Notes under the pieces: generated by a model
Database searches by the model: none
What the model was told of the DNA's origin: nothing
What the model saw: only the letters and a program-made list of their open reading frames with translations
In this document: positions 53,450 to 63,669 of the stretch, piece after piece
How positions within the stretch are numbered: position 1 is the stretch's first letter
How the letters are laid out: each line of letters begins with the position of its first letter
Position numbers and translations under genes: made by a program
From: Planctobacterium marinum
GTDB lineage: Bacteria; Pseudomonadota; Gammaproteobacteria; Enterobacterales; Alteromonadaceae
DNA: 64,000 bases
Direction of reading: 5' to 3'
Assembly (NCBI RefSeq): GCF_036322805.1
Contig: NZ_AP027272.1
Coordinates: 1,426,001 to 1,490,000, forward strand

Positions 53450-54325
53450 CTAATTTTTCTCTAATTGCAGCCACAAACGCTTATCGTAAAGTGGGGTTTT
53501 CGAGGGTAACAGAGGATTGTCTAATTTGATAATGCGTCTGGATTGCCATTGGCTAAGGGGGAAAAGATGTTGTGTCATGGCACTGTTTTCTAAGCGTTTT
53601 TGCAGCTCTCCTGATGACACCATTAGCTCCAGTCCCTTGCTTATTTCTTTATTCAGTTGTCGGTTCTCTTTTGCTGTAAAAAAATAGAGTGGGTAAGGGG
53701 AGTACAGTAATACATCATCAAATAGTCTGAGTTCTGGGTAAGTCGCTTGTGCCATTGATAAGTCAGCCTGGCCCTCGAAGATAGCACGGGGGAAAAAGTC
53801 ACAGCGCTTCTTGTGGATGAGCTCAAAGTTTTTATGAAAATCATTAACGGAAGCGACATTAAATTGATTGCTTAATAAGATTGTCGTATCTGGCCAAAAT
53901 CGCACCTGACAAGCAGTTAAGTCTCTTAGGGAAACACCAGGTTGTTTTACTTGTTCTGCAAAATCGCGATGCACAATCGATACCCGGTAACCCAACAGGC
54001 CCCGCATTAACGGGATCCTGACAGGTAACAGTTCATGTTCTCTTTCGTGACTGGTTGCGGTCCAATAAACGTCGATTGTACCGTTTTTAATAAGACGAAT
54101 CATACCGCCTCTTGTTGCCTCAGAGTGGAGAACGTGAATGATGCGGGCGGAGCTAAATTTTCCTCCGGCGAGAGTAAGCGAGCTTAGCAAAATTTGCTCA
54201 AAATAAGCCTGACGTTGGGCTTCACCCGCTTCAGGGCCAAGAACGGCAATGACGCTTTCACCTTTTACTACACTACAAAGCAGTGAAGCCGAAATCAGCA
54301 AAATGGTGCGCGTGAATACAAGCAT
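53450..54325 (-). CDS. Periplasmic substrate-binding-like protein
   Basis: 291-residue exported protein resembling type 2 periplasmic binding proteins (SBP family 3-like). A signal peptide (FTRTILLISASLLCSVVKG) is followed by two lobes; TRGGMIRLIKNGTIDVYWTATSHERE, LLPVRIPLMRGLLGYRVSIVHRD and LYSPYPLYFFTAKENRQLNKEISKGLELMVSSGELQKRLE fit the family. No transporter permease is adjacent, so it may be a stand-alone sensor or ligand-binding protein. Ligand unknown. Confidence 0.72.
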   Translation of the reverse strand: MLVFTRTILLISASLLCSVVKGESVIAVLGPEAGEAQRQAYFEQILLSSLTLAGGKFSSARIIHVLHSEATRGGMIRLIKNGTIDVYWTATSHEREHELLPVRIPLMRGLLGYRVSIVHRDFAEQVKQPGVSLRDLTACQVRFWPDTTILLSNQFNVASVNDFHKNFELIHKKRCDFFPRAIFEGQADLSMAQATYPELRLFDDVLLYSPYPLYFFTAKENRQLNKEISKGLELMVSSGELQKRLENSAMTQHLFPLSQWQSRRIIKLDNPLLPSKTPLYDKRLWLQLEKN

Positions 54326-54477
54326 TGCAGTGACTACTGGGACAAATAAATTAATTGGCTCAAGAACAGTGTAGCAACTAGTGCTTATCTTTCATTGTTT
54401 ACTTTGGCGTGGGGAAAGGATTACAGGCTTTTTGATGGCAATAATGTGGTTTTAATCAAATTGTCAAAAAAAGGCTG

Positions 54478-54506
54478 TTGACTTTTAGACGTCTAGATGG
54501 CAAATT
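54478..54506 (+). promoter_or_regulatory. thr operon promoter overlapped by a MetJ-like met-box array
   Basis: -35 TTGACT at 54478-54483, with a weak -10 (CAAATT, 54501-54506) after 17 bp. The spacer holds three contiguous 8-mers at 54479-54502: TGACTTTT (5/8), AGACGTCT (8/8) and AGATGGCA (5/8), compared with the MetJ consensus AGACGTCT. MetJ binds such tandem arrays and would block this promoter when SAM is abundant. Confidence 0.6.
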
Positions 54507-54571
54507 CTTCTCAAGTACAAAATAACAACTGCACTAGCCATCAATCGGCCAGCACTTGATCGGAAAAAACA

Positions 54572-54646
54572 ATGCACTTTATTACCAGCATTATGATGAT
54601 GATTATTATGACCGGCACCATCTCCACGGAGAAGGTCACTGGCTAG
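54572..54646 (+). CDS. thrL: thr operon leader peptide
   Basis: 24-residue peptide beginning MHFITSIMMMIIMTGTIST and ending EKVTG; it contains five threonines and five isoleucines, as expected for a Thr/Ile-sensing leader. The terminator hairpin follows about 20 bases after its stop. GGTCAC inside the leader can pair with GTGACC in the terminator arm, giving the antiterminator. Too short for routine gene finding. Confidence 0.92.
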   Translation: MHFITSIMMMIIMTGTISTEKVTG

Positions 54647-54664
54647 TGCAAGCGAAAGAATAGC

Positions 54665-54702
54665 AAAAGCCCGTGACCTACCAGGAAACGGGCTTTTTTT
54701 TT
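54665..54702 (+). terminator. thr operon attenuator terminator
   Basis: Stem AGCCCGT / ACGGGCT (54668-54674 and 54688-54694) followed by nine T's, located between thrL and thrA. Confidence 0.9.
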
Positions 54703-54768
54703 AAGTTTTATAAAGTCGGCTCACAGAGCCACAATTAAATCGGTAAGAAGCGGTAATCGGAGTTTAGA

Positions 54769-57231
54769 ATGAAAGTATTGAAGTTTGGCGGATCTTCACT
54801 GGCTGATGCAGTCAGGTATCTGAGTGTTCGGGATATCAGTTTACAAGCCTACAAGGAAACTGGTGCGGCAGTGGTGTTATCTGCACCGAAGGGGGTCACT
54901 AATAACCTGGAAGCCTTGTGCCAGAAGGCGGAGCAGGGCGAAAATTACGAAGTGGAATTTGCCGCTCTCAAACAAACCCTCACCAGCATTGCCGCCGAAC
55001 TCAATGACACCTTAGATAACTTCAATCACGATGCCCTTAGTCAACTTATTACCGAAAAGCTCAACGGCCTGGTGAAGCACCTGCAAGGTATTGCTTTGCT
55101 CAACGCCAGTCCTGCCTCGATTACCGCACAAATCTTAAGTCTGGGCGAATATGTTAGCGTCAATATCTTTAGTCAGATATTGACTGCTGGCGGTGTCAAA
55201 AACCAAATCATCGACCCGGTGGAATACGTTGTTGCCGAAGGCGATTACTTAGATTCCATTGCCGATTTAAGTGCCAGTCGTGCCCGCTTTGCCGATTTAG
55301 TGGTGGAAAAAGACTGCTTATTGATAATGCCAGGCTTTGCTGCGGCAAACGAAGCGGGTGAAAAAGTGACGTTAGGCCGAAATGGCTCAGATTATTCCGC
55401 TGCGATTTTAGCGGCTTGTATTGATGCGGAGTGCTGCGAAATCTGGACCGATGTCGATGGTGTGTATAACGCCGATCCACGCCAGGTGGATGGTGCTGTA
55501 TTGCTGGACAAGCTCACTTATCAGGAGGCCATGGAGCTTTCGTACTTCGGTGCAAAGGTACTGCATCCTAAAACTATTGGCCCTATCGCTCAGTATTCCA
55601 TTCCTTGTTTGATCCGCAATACTTTGAATCCCGCGGCACCGGGCACGCTTATCAGCCATGAAGCTAGCGAAAAGTGGGTGCAGGTTAAAGGTATCTCCTT
55701 GCTGGAAAACATGTCCATGTTCAATATCTCCGGTCCGGGCATGAAAGGCATGGTGGGTATGGCTGCCAGAGTATTTGAGGTGATCTCAAATGCAAATATA
55801 TCAATTAGCCTGATCACCCAGTCATCGTCCGAGTATTCCATCAGTTTCTGTATTCAGGCTAAAGATCAGGAACGTGCGCGTAATGTATTGGAAGATGCCT
55901 TTGCACTGGAAATTGACAACCACTTGTTAGAGCCAATTCAAACTAAAGAGAATCTGGCCATTGTAACCTTGGTGGGGGATGGTATGCGTCATACAAAAGG
56001 GTTGGCTGCACGCTTCTTTAGCTCACTAGCCCAGGCGCGAGTGAATAATGTCGCCATTGCGCAGGGTTCCTCAGAACGTTCTATTTCAACTGTCATTGAA
56101 GCCCGCAAGGCGAAAAAAGCGGTTAAGGTAATCCATCAGAATTTTTTCTCCAACCTCCACACCATTGACGCTTTTTTGGTGGGGTGTGGCACCGTGGGCG
56201 CAGAACTCCTTAACCAGATCAGTAAACAACAAGCTGCATTGCTAAAGCGTGATATCAGTTTGCGCGTGTATGGCATCGCCAACAGTCGTAATTTGTTATT
56301 GCGGGAAGCCGGTATCGATTTAGCCAATGGCTGGCGAGAAGAGTTAGAAGCCAGCGAAGAATCGCTGGATGTACGCACCTTGCAGCGCTTCGCTCACGAT
56401 AACAGCTTGGTTAACCCGGTAATCATTGATTGTACCACCAGTGATGACATTGCTGAGCAATACATCGATTTTATGGAAGCGGGTTTCCACGTGGTTACGC
56501 CTAATAAAAAAGCGAATACCGCGGAAATCGGTTTTTATCGCAAGCTGCGTGAAGTGGCGCGGCTTAACAATCGCCAGTTTCTCTATGAAACAACCGTCGG
56601 TGCTGGTTTGCCGGTTATCGATAACCTGCAAAACCTGATCTATGCCGGAGACGAGTTACAACAGTTTGAAGGCATTTTATCTGGCTCGCTGTCTTTTATT
56701 TTTGGCAAGCTGGACGAAGGTTTGAGCATTTCTCAGGCTACCAAAATCGCCATGGAAAATGGTTTTACTGAGCCAGACCCCAGAGATGATCTCAGTGGTA
56801 TGGACGTAGCGCGTAAGCTATTGATTATGGCCCGTGAAGCAGGATTGGAACTGGAACTTTCAGATATAAGTATTGAGTCGGTGATCCCTGAGTCATTCGA
56901 TGCCTCTGGTTCCATCGAGGAGTTTGTTGCTAAATTGCCCGAGCTAGACGCGCATTTTGCAAAGCTGGTGGGGGATGCCGCCGCCGAAGGTAAAGTATTG
57001 CGTTATGTGGGTACCATTAAAAACGGTGAATGTGCGGTAAAAGTATTGCCTGTTGATGCTCAGCACCCTTTGTACACCATTAAAGATGGTGAAAACGCAC
57101 TGGCTATTCACAGTGAATATTATCAGCCCATACCCTTTGTAATTAGAGGTTATGGTGCCGGTGCGGCTGTGACCGCTGCTGGTGTTTTCGCTGATGTTTT
57201 GCGCACCATGCCGTGGGCTGGAAAACACTAA
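54769..57231 (+). CDS. thrA: Bifunctional aspartokinase I / homoserine dehydrogenase I
   Basis: Catalyses the first and third steps from aspartate towards threonine and methionine. 820 residues, the same length as E. coli ThrA. Aspartokinase domain (1-300) starts [16 protein letters not shown] and contains [20 protein letters not shown] domains lie at about 315-455. The homoserine dehydrogenase domain begins with [14 protein letters not shown] near residue 468 and contains [21 protein letters not shown] and [32 protein letters not shown] precedes the ATG. It is under attenuation by thrL and probably MetJ. Confidence 0.97.
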   Translation: MKVLKFGGSSLADAVRYLSVRDISLQAYKETGAAVVLSAPKGVTNNLEALCQKAEQGENYEVEFAALKQTLTSIAAELNDTLDNFNHDALSQLITEKLNGLVKHLQGIALLNASPASITAQILSLGEYVSVNIFSQILTAGGVKNQIIDPVEYVVAEGDYLDSIADLSASRARFADLVVEKDCLLIMPGFAAANEAGEKVTLGRNGSDYSAAILAACIDAECCEIWTDVDGVYNADPRQVDGAVLLDKLTYQEAMELSYFGAKVLHPKTIGPIAQYSIPCLIRNTLNPAAPGTLISHEASEKWVQVKGISLLENMSMFNISGPGMKGMVGMAARVFEVISNANISISLITQSSSEYSISFCIQAKDQERARNVLEDAFALEIDNHLLEPIQTKENLAIVTLVGDGMRHTKGLAARFFSSLAQARVNNVAIAQGSSERSISTVIEARKAKKAVKVIHQNFFSNLHTIDAFLVGCGTVGAELLNQISKQQAALLKRDISLRVYGIANSRNLLLREAGIDLANGWREELEASEESLDVRTLQRFAHDNSLVNPVIIDCTTSDDIAEQYIDFMEAGFHVVTPNKKANTAEIGFYRKLREVARLNNRQFLYETTVGAGLPVIDNLQNLIYAGDELQQFEGILSGSLSFIFGKLDEGLSISQATKIAMENGFTEPDPRDDLSGMDVARKLLIMAREAGLELELSDISIESVIPESFDASGSIEEFVAKLPELDAHFAKLVGDAAAEGKVLRYVGTIKNGECAVKVLPVDAQHPLYTIKDGENALAIHSEYYQPIPFVIRGYGAGAAVTAAGVFADVLRTMPWAGKH

Positions 57232-57338
57232 TAGCCCTTTTTTATAAAAGCTATTTTTCGACATAAGGCAGCGCTGTACAATCAATGTGCATGTGGTAGC
57301 CTTATGACCCTTTTATCGATTTGTTAGGAAAAGTCTCG

Positions 57339-58289
57339 ATGAAGCACATCGCCTACGCGCCTGCTTCGATAGGAAATGTTTGCTTAGGATTCGATATCCT
57401 TGGTGCAGCAATTGCCCCTATAGATGGTTCACCCTTGGGTGATACGGTTACTCTTGAAGAAGCTCAAGCGTTCAGTTTGTCTGTTGTTGGTCGCTTTGCC
57501 CACAAACTGCCTGCTAATACCTCCAACAATATTGTGACGCATTGTTACAATGCATTTCACCACAAGCTAAAAGCGCGCAACATTAACGCGCCAGCCTGTA
57601 AAATGACGCTCAATAAACACTTGCCAATCGGCAGTGGTTTAGGCTCCAGTGCCAGTTCAATTGTTGCTGCATTGGATGGCTTAAATAGTTTTTATGGCCT
57701 GCCTTTCTCTGAAGATGAGATGCTACTGCTGATGGGCGAGTTAGAAGGTCAAATTAGTGGCAGCATTCACTATGACAATGTCGCACCCTGCTATCTGGGC
57801 GGTATGACGTTAATGGTGGAAAATGGTGAGCAAATCACTACGCAACTGCCCGTCATAGAAGACTGGTATTGGGTGAGTTGTTATTCCGGCATTTCGGTTT
57901 CCACTTCTGCAGCGAGAGAGATTTTACCCAAAGAAGTCAGTGTGCAAACGGCATTGCAGTTTGGTAAGCAATTGGCTGTATTCGTGGATGCATTGCATCA
58001 GAAAAATGGGAAGTTGGCGGCTAGCATGATGCAAGATGTCATTGCCGAACCTTATCGAAAAAGTTTGTTACCTAAATTTGATGAATCCAGAGAATTTGCG
58101 TTAGACAATGGCGCATTGGCCTTCAGTATTTCCGGGTCAGGTCCCACTGTCTTTGCTGTGTGCGAAAGCCTCGAAGAGGCCAATAAAATCAGTGACTGGT
58201 TAGCTCACAATTATATCCAGAACGAAGATGGGTTTAGCCATGTCTGTAAACTGGACCTGCAAGGTTCAAGTGTAGTGAAGGAAGCATAA
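57339..58289 (+). CDS. thrB: Homoserine kinase
   Basis: Phosphorylates homoserine (GHMP kinase family). It starts MKHIAYAPASIGNVCLGFDILG; the GHMP ATP loop is LPIGSGLGSSASSIVAALDGLN, and the C-terminal FSISGSGPTVFAV is motif 3. 316 residues from ATG 57339, preceded by TAGGAAAAG at 57325-57333. An upstream in-frame TTG at 57321 is unlikely. The stop is immediately followed by the thrC start. Confidence 0.96.
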   Translation: MKHIAYAPASIGNVCLGFDILGAAIAPIDGSPLGDTVTLEEAQAFSLSVVGRFAHKLPANTSNNIVTHCYNAFHHKLKARNINAPACKMTLNKHLPIGSGLGSSASSIVAALDGLNSFYGLPFSEDEMLLLMGELEGQISGSIHYDNVAPCYLGGMTLMVENGEQITTQLPVIEDWYWVSCYSGISVSTSAAREILPKEVSVQTALQFGKQLAVFVDALHQKNGKLAASMMQDVIAEPYRKSLLPKFDESREFALDNGALAFSISGSGPTVFAVCESLEEANKISDWLAHNYIQNEDGFSHVCKLDLQGSSVVKEA

Positions 58290-59579
58290 GTGCATTTATT
58301 TAATTTAAAAGACGATAGCGATACCGTTAATTTTTGCGAAGCGGTACAAAAGGGCTTGGGTAAAAACCAAGGGCTCTATTTCCCCAAAGATATCGCGCCA
58401 CTGAGTAATGTTGAAGAGTTACTGGCTCAGCCATTTACCCAGCGCAGCAGTGCCATTTTATCCCACTTAATAGGCGATGATATTCCGGCAGAAACACTGG
58501 CGCAATTGGTGGAGAATGCCTTTAATTTTCCCGCTCCTCTGGCGCAGGTGAAAGACAATGTTTATTGCCTTGAGCTATTTCACGGACCAACCTTAGCTTT
58601 TAAAGACTTTGGTGGTCGCTTTATGGCACAGGTGTTGTCATATTTAACCAAAGACAATAAAAATCCCATTACTATTTTAACGGCAACCTCTGGTGATACT
58701 GGTGCTGCGGTGGCGCATGCCTTCCATGGTATCGAGAATATCAATGTGGTGATCTTGTATCCAAAAGGCAAAATTTCCACATTGCAGGAAAAACTATTCT
58801 CCACGTTAGGTGGTAACATCCATACTGTTGCAGTGGAGAGCGATTTTGACGCTTGTCAGCAGTTGGTCAAAGCGGCCTTTGATGATCCTGAAGTGCGCGA
58901 CGGTTTGCATCTTAACTCAGCCAACTCCATTAATATCAGCCGTTTACTGGCCCAGGTGTGTTATTACTTCGAGGCGTTTTCGCAAATACCACAAGACGAG
59001 CGCAGCGAAGTGGTGTTCTCAGTACCGAGTGGTAACTTTGGTAACTTAACCGCAGGTATGATAGCTAAAGCATTGGGTTTGCCCATCAAACGCTTTATTG
59101 CTTCCACGAATGCCAACGACACGGTTCCCCGCTATTGGGCGTCAGGTGAATGGTCACCCAAGCCTACAGTAGCCACTATGTCCAACGCGATGGATGTGAG
59201 TCAGCCAAACAACTGGCCGCGTATTGAGGCTTTATTTGAATATGGCTATCTGGATAAAGCCATTTTGTCAGCAGAAGCGGTGGACGAAGAATACACCCAG
59301 GTGGCGATGCGACAGCTGATGAAAGATGGTTATGTCAGTGAACCCCACGCTGCGATTGCCTATAAAAGTTTAAAGCGCAACCTGACGGAAACCGAGGTGG
59401 GCGTATTTTTAGGTACAGCCCACCCGGCTAAGTTTAAAGAAACGGTGGAAAACGTATTGGGACAGCCTATCAGCTTACCGCAGCCTTTGGCGGAATGTGC
59501 TGGCAAAGAAACCTTGTCGGCCAATAAAGATGCCTCTTACGAAAGCTTAAAAGCTCACCTGTTCGAATTGCTAAAATAA
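58290..59579 (+). CDS. thrC: Threonine synthase
   Basis: PLP enzyme converting phosphohomoserine to threonine. 429 residues. PLP lysine in HGPTLAFKDFGGRFM, phosphate-binding TATSGDTGAAVAHAF, and SVPSGNFGNLTAGM. It starts at GTG 58290, directly after the thrB stop codon. Its own stop directly abuts the ung ATG. Confidence 0.96.
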   Translation: MHLFNLKDDSDTVNFCEAVQKGLGKNQGLYFPKDIAPLSNVEELLAQPFTQRSSAILSHLIGDDIPAETLAQLVENAFNFPAPLAQVKDNVYCLELFHGPTLAFKDFGGRFMAQVLSYLTKDNKNPITILTATSGDTGAAVAHAFHGIENINVVILYPKGKISTLQEKLFSTLGGNIHTVAVESDFDACQQLVKAAFDDPEVRDGLHLNSANSINISRLLAQVCYYFEAFSQIPQDERSEVVFSVPSGNFGNLTAGMIAKALGLPIKRFIASTNANDTVPRYWASGEWSPKPTVATMSNAMDVSQPNNWPRIEALFEYGYLDKAILSAEAVDEEYTQVAMRQLMKDGYVSEPHAAIAYKSLKRNLTETEVGVFLGTAHPAKFKETVENVLGQPISLPQPLAECAGKETLSANKDASYESLKAHLFELLK

Positions 59580-60239
59580 ATGAGTAGCTGGAAAGAGGTA
59601 TTGGGCGCCGAAAAACAGGCGCCTTATTTTCAGCAAATCCTTCAGTTTGTTGAGCAAGAACGTCGCGCAGGTAAAACCATATACCCGCCACAAGAAGATG
59701 TATTCAATGCCTTCAAAGCCACTGAGTTTGAACAAGTAAAAGTGGTGATATTGGGGCAAGATCCCTATCATGGCCCCGGTCAAGCTCACGGTTTGTGTTT
59801 TTCTGTTCTGCCCGGAATTAAAACACCTCCATCACTCAGAAACATGTACAAAGAGCTAAAACAATCGGTTCCGGGGTTTGAAATACCTGATCATGGGTAT
59901 TTGCAGAAATGGGCGGAGCAGGGAGTATTGTTGTTGAATACCGTGCTGACGGTAGAGCAGGGCAAAGCGCATTCTCATAGCAAAATAGGTTGGGAAAAAT
60001 TCACTGATAAAGTGATTGAGGCGTTAAATGAGCACGCTCAAGGGCTTGTATTTATGCTGTGGGGCAGTCATGCCCATAAAAAAGGCGCATGCATCGATAC
60101 CAGCAAACATACGGTATTGAAGACAACTCACCCATCACCTTTATCAGCTCATCGTGGCTTTTTGGGCTGCAATCACTTCTTACAGTGCAATCAAATTTTG
60201 CAACAGCAAGGCAAGCCAGCCATCGATTGGCAGGTATAA
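59580..60239 (+). CDS. ung: Uracil-DNA glycosylase
   Basis: Removes uracil from DNA (family 1). 219 residues. The water-activating motif [18 protein letters not shown] holds the catalytic Asp; [14 protein letters not shown] is the DNA-intercalation loop with the catalytic His. The ATG follows the thrC stop with no spacer, so it is probably cotranscribed with the thr operon by read-through. Confidence 0.96.
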   Translation: MSSWKEVLGAEKQAPYFQQILQFVEQERRAGKTIYPPQEDVFNAFKATEFEQVKVVILGQDPYHGPGQAHGLCFSVLPGIKTPPSLRNMYKELKQSVPGFEIPDHGYLQKWAEQGVLLLNTVLTVEQGKAHSHSKIGWEKFTDKVIEALNEHAQGLVFMLWGSHAHKKGACIDTSKHTVLKTTHPSPLSAHRGFLGCNHFLQCNQILQQQGKPAIDWQV

Positions 60240-60421
60240 GCTTTTTATACAACTCACTGCGGCAGTCTTCCGGTAAGGCTGTCACTGTCATCAGCAATGC
60301 CTTGCAATTGAACAAATGCAACTTCGCCAGTTTATCGCTTTTTAATTCAATATTCATATCCGTCGGCAGATTAGTAACCCGCCGACTAAACGAGGTCCAC
60401 AAAAAGCTTATCGCCAAAAAC

Positions 60422-60448
60422 CAAAAAGCCCCATAAACAGGGGCTTTT
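60422..60448. terminator. Bidirectional terminator between ung and the DUF3545 gene
   Basis: AAGCCCC / GGGGCTT stem with A's on the left and T's on the right, so it can act on both strands. Confidence 0.8.
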
Positions 60449-60452
60449 GCGG

Positions 60453-60629
60453 TTAGATGTCGATTTGGCTTAATTCGTACTCGTTGAACATGTCCATATC
60501 TTCAAGTTCTTTACGAAGCTTGTATTTATCCTTGATAGCTTCGATTTCGCGCCACATGCGCTTCTTTTTACGAGATTTTGTTGAGCGAGTTTCTTGGTCT
60601 ATTTTGGACATTAAATCGTTTTTATCCAC
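60453..60629 (-). CDS. DUF3545-family small basic protein
   Basis: A 58-residue protein with a lysine/arginine-rich block (TKSRKKKRMWREIEAIKDKYKLRKELEDMD), the pattern of DUF3545, a family of small gammaproteobacterial proteins of unknown function. GTG 60629 is chosen because AAGGAG lies just upstream with 6-base spacing; an internal ATG at codon 7 is an alternative. Confidence 0.8.
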   Translation of the reverse strand: MDKNDLMSKIDQETRSTKSRKKKRMWREIEAIKDKYKLRKELEDMDMFNEYELSQIDI

Positions 60630-60732
60630 GGTAAACTCCTTACATCACACCGCTAAAATTGCCGGGTTTACAACATGTTAACATCCGGCTTCGATTGCTG
60701 TTTTATCACAGCCGATGCAAAAGTAAAAGGTT

Positions 60733-60755
60733 AATGTTAACTTTTTATTAACATT
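60733..60755. repeat. Inverted repeat AATGTTAA / TTAACATT
   Basis: Perfect 8-bp arms separated by 7 bases. A related TGTTAACA lies at 60676-60683, inside GCCGG/CCGGC arms. Possible operator sites for the DUF3545 gene. Confidence 0.35.
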
Positions 60756-60894
60756 GCGTGAAACTATCAAGAAAGGCACAATAAGTGGCTGAAAAACGTA
60801 CAATTAATGCGTGAGAAGTGTTTTAAATTCAACAAATGCCTGAAAGTTGTACGAAGATGCAAATAACGGATAGTAAATGCGATGTGGGATAAAG

Positions 60895-60926
60895 GCCTCT
60901 CAGGTCGCCTTGCTAATTTGAGAGGC
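60895..60926 (-). terminator. Likely terminator of pgi
   Basis: 8-bp arms GCCTCTCA / TGAGAGGC with a 16-base loop, followed on the minus strand by CTTTATC. The loop is long and the T tract short, so strength is uncertain. Confidence 0.5.
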
Positions 60927-60938
60927 ACATTTTAAAGC

Positions 60939-62579
60939 TTATTTTAAACTATCAACAAACCGGGTTATTAACTGATTGGTGGAAGCATCAAAGTTTGGTG
61001 CTTCCTCTGCCTCCTGAATTTTGTCCAGGATCTGATTCCCCAATACTTTACCTAGCTCAACTCCCCATTGATCGTAGGAGTTAACGCCCCAAATAGCGCC
61101 TTGAACAAATACTTTGTGTTCGTACATGGCAACCAGTGCCCCCAAAGTATGGGGATCCAGTTGCTCAAACAACAAGGTGTTTGAAGGTTTGTTACCTGGC
61201 ATGGTTTTATGAGTGGCTAACACCTCGAGTTCATCCTGCTTAAGGCCTTTATCTTTCAGTGCTTCGGCAATCTCTTTGTGAGACTGTCCTTGCATCAAGG
61301 CTTGAGACTGTGCAAAGCAGTTTGAGGCCAGCATGGCATGATGGGTATTGTCCTGATTAGGCACTTTTAGTGGCAGCATAAAATCCGCCGGGATCAGCGT
61401 ATGGCTTTGGTGAATCAACTGATGAAACGAGTGTTGGCCATTGGTACCTTCACTACCCCAGACAATTGGCCCGGTTTCATACTCCACTGCCTCATCGCCA
61501 GCCACTTGCTTACCATTACTTTCCATATCTAATTGCTGAACGTAAGCCGGGAAGCCTCTTAAATAGTGATAATAGGGCAACAGCACGTAGCTTTGGGCGT
61601 TGAAAAAGTTGCGATACCACAAGCCGATAAGTGCCATGATCATGGGCAGGTTTTGCTCAGCAGGGGCATTTTGAAAGTGCTCATCCATGCTAAAAGCCCC
61701 TTTCAGCAGAGCCTCAAAGTTGTCCCAGCCAATTGCCAGGGCCAATGGCAAGCCAATAGCCGACCACAGCGAATAACGACCACCCACCCAATCCCACATA
61801 GGGAAAATGTTCTCTTCCGCCATACCAAACTCGGTGGCGGCTTTGATATTGGAGGACACCGCCATAAAGTGTTTGGCAATATCAGTTTCACTGCCACCAT
61901 TGGCTAAAAACCACTGTTTAGCCGTAATGGTATTTTGTAATGTTTCCTGGGTACTAAATGACTTCGACGACATTAAAATCAGAGTTTGCTCTGGGTCTCG
62001 CTGAGCCAATACGTCTTGTATATGGCTGCCGTCGACATTGGCGACAAAGTGCACCTTAACGTCTTTCTGCCAATAAGGTTTAAGCGCTTCTGACATAATT
62101 TTGGGGCCGAGGAAGGAGCCACCAATACCGATACTGACCACATCTGTAATGGGTTTGCCGGTATAGCCTTTGTGCTCACCCTGTAAAATGCTGGCCACGA
62201 AAGCCTTCATTTTGGCTTGGGTTGCTAATACTTCTGGCATCACATCTTTACCGTCCACCATTACTGGCTTGCCAGAGAAGTTGCGCAATGCGGTGTGCAA
62301 TACCGCTCTGTGCTCAGTAAAATTTATTTGCTCCCCACTGAACATAGCACTGCACTTTTCTGCCACATTGCATTGTTCAGCAAGCTCAAACAACGACTCC
62401 ATCACTTCCTGATTAATCCGGTTTTTGGAGTAATCCAAGGTGATCCCAGCGGCTTCCACAGTGTATTTTTCAGCGCGTTTAGGATCGTTATTGAACCAGT
62501 CACGCATGTGTTCAAATTTAATGGCGTCGGCAATGTCGGATAACTTTTGCCAGGCGGGTTGCTCATTCAGATGGGCCAT
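60939..62579 (-). CDS. pgi: Glucose-6-phosphate isomerase
   Basis: Interconverts glucose-6-phosphate and fructose-6-phosphate. 546 residues from ATG 62579 (GAGGAAG just upstream). Family signatures: SIGIGGSFLGPKIMSEAL, SSKSFSTQETLQNT, WDWVGGRYSLWSAIGLPLAL (signature 1) and GAIWGVNSYDQWGVELGK (signature 2) with the catalytic Lys. Cotranscription with tal is possible; a terminator lies between them at 62672-62698. Confidence 0.97.
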   Translation of the reverse strand: MAHLNEQPAWQKLSDIADAIKFEHMRDWFNNDPKRAEKYTVEAAGITLDYSKNRINQEVMESLFELAEQCNVAEKCSAMFSGEQINFTEHRAVLHTALRNFSGKPVMVDGKDVMPEVLATQAKMKAFVASILQGEHKGYTGKPITDVVSIGIGGSFLGPKIMSEALKPYWQKDVKVHFVANVDGSHIQDVLAQRDPEQTLILMSSKSFSTQETLQNTITAKQWFLANGGSETDIAKHFMAVSSNIKAATEFGMAEENIFPMWDWVGGRYSLWSAIGLPLALAIGWDNFEALLKGAFSMDEHFQNAPAEQNLPMIMALIGLWYRNFFNAQSYVLLPYYHYLRGFPAYVQQLDMESNGKQVAGDEAVEYETGPIVWGSEGTNGQHSFHQLIHQSHTLIPADFMLPLKVPNQDNTHHAMLASNCFAQSQALMQGQSHKEIAEALKDKGLKQDELEVLATHKTMPGNKPSNTLLFEQLDPHTLGALVAMYEHKVFVQGAIWGVNSYDQWGVELGKVLGNQILDKIQEAEEAPNFDASTNQLITRFVDSLK

Positions 62580-62671
62580 AATCTTCCTCAATAATTGATA
62601 AACACTTGTCGGATAGTTGCAGGGCCTTTGCTTATTATTTTTATTGCTTAATTTGTTGTTTTTGGGGCCAA

Positions 62672-62698
62672 CAAAAAAGCCATCACAAAGATGGCTTT
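62672..62698 (-). terminator. Terminator after tal (minus strand)
   Basis: Stem AAAGCCATC / GATGGCTTT (62676-62684 and 62690-62698) followed on the minus strand by T's. Located between tal and pgi. Confidence 0.85.
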
Positions 62699-62715
62699 AA
62701 ATTTTAGATTAGATG

Positions 62716-63669
62716 TTACAGCTTCGCTTTCAGCATGTCTTCCAGTTTTACCTGGTCCTTGGCGAAATTGCGGATACCTTCAGCAAGCTTCTCCGTCGCC
62801 ATGGCATCTTCGTTCATTTGCCAGCGGAATTCACGCTCAGACAAAGCACCCGGCGCATCTGATGTGGCGCCTGTATCTTGTAATTTCACCGGCAATTCAG
62901 CATCGCTGTCTTTTAGCTCCTGCAGTAAGGCAGGGCTGATGGTCAGACGGTCACAGCCAGCAAGTTCAGTGATTTCACCGATGTTACGGAAACTGGCCCC
63001 CATTACAATGGTTTTGTAACCGTGCTGCTTGTAGTAATTGTAGATTCGGGTAACGGATTGTACGCCCGGATCTTCAGCAGGTTGATACTCCTTTTGCTCT
63101 GTATTGGCTTTGTACCAATCCAGAATTCGCCCAACAAACGGCGAAATCAAAAACACACCAGCTTCAGCACAAGCACGCGCTTGAGCAAAACCAAATAACA
63201 AGGTCAAGTTACAGTTAATGCCTTCTTTTTCCAGCTCTTCGGCCGCCTGAATGCCTTCCCATGTGGAAGCAATCTTGATCAGGATGCGATCTTTGCTAAC
63301 GCCCGCTTCTTCGTACAACTCCACAAGGCGGTGGGCCTTTTCGATGGTGGCGCGTTTGTCAAACGATAAGCGAGCGTCTACCTCAGTAGAAACGCGGCCC
63401 GGGACGATATTTAGAATTTCACAGCCGAATTTTACCGCGAGTTTGTCGCTGGCGTCTTCAAGTTGTTGTTGTGCATCGTCTGACTGTTGTTTAGCCCACT
63501 CCACTGCTTCGGTGATCAGAGGCTGATATTGCTCCATCTGTGCAGCTTTTAATAATAACGATGGGTTGGTGGTGGCATCGACAGGCTCGTACTGACGAAT
63601 GGCTTCGATATCACCCGTGTCTGCAACGACGGTCGTTACAGCGCGTAAAGCTTCTAGTTGGTTACTCAT
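62716..63669 (-). CDS. tal: Transaldolase
   Basis: Non-oxidative pentose-phosphate enzyme. 317 residues, like E. coli TalB. The signature [13 protein letters not shown] is near the N-terminus; the Schiff-base lysine lies in [20 protein letters not shown], and [26 protein letters not shown] follows. ATG 63669 is chosen, with AGGATC upstream; the open frame continues to 63723 without a good site. Confidence 0.97.
   Translation of the reverse strand: MSNQLEALRAVTTVVADTGDIEAIRQYEPVDATTNPSLLLKAAQMEQYQPLITEAVEWAKQQSDDAQQQLEDASDKLAVKFGCEILNIVPGRVSTEVDARLSFDKRATIEKAHRLVELYEEAGVSKDRILIKIASTWEGIQAAEELEKEGINCNLTLLFGFAQARACAEAGVFLISPFVGRILDWYKANTEQKEYQPAEDPGVQSVTRIYNYYKQHGYKTIVMGASFRNIGEITELAGCDRLTISPALLQELKDSDAELPVKLQDTGATSDAPGALSEREFRWQMNEDAMATEKLAEGIRNFAKDQVKLEDMLKAKL

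Larger units (their letters stand above)
60630..60938. other. Intergenic region between DUF3545 gene and pgi
   Basis: 309 bp without a gene. It holds two inverted repeats built on GTTAAC (60661-60689 and 60733-60755), upstream of the DUF3545 gene, and the pgi terminator hairpin at 60895-60926. No other feature seen. Confidence 0.5.

Noticed and set aside
60052-60417. 121-aa minus-strand frame overlapping the 3' end of ung
   Set aside because: About half is antisense to conserved ung sequence. The part outside (MNIELKSDKLAKLHLFNCK onward) looks somewhat protein-like, but there is no ribosome site and no recognised family.
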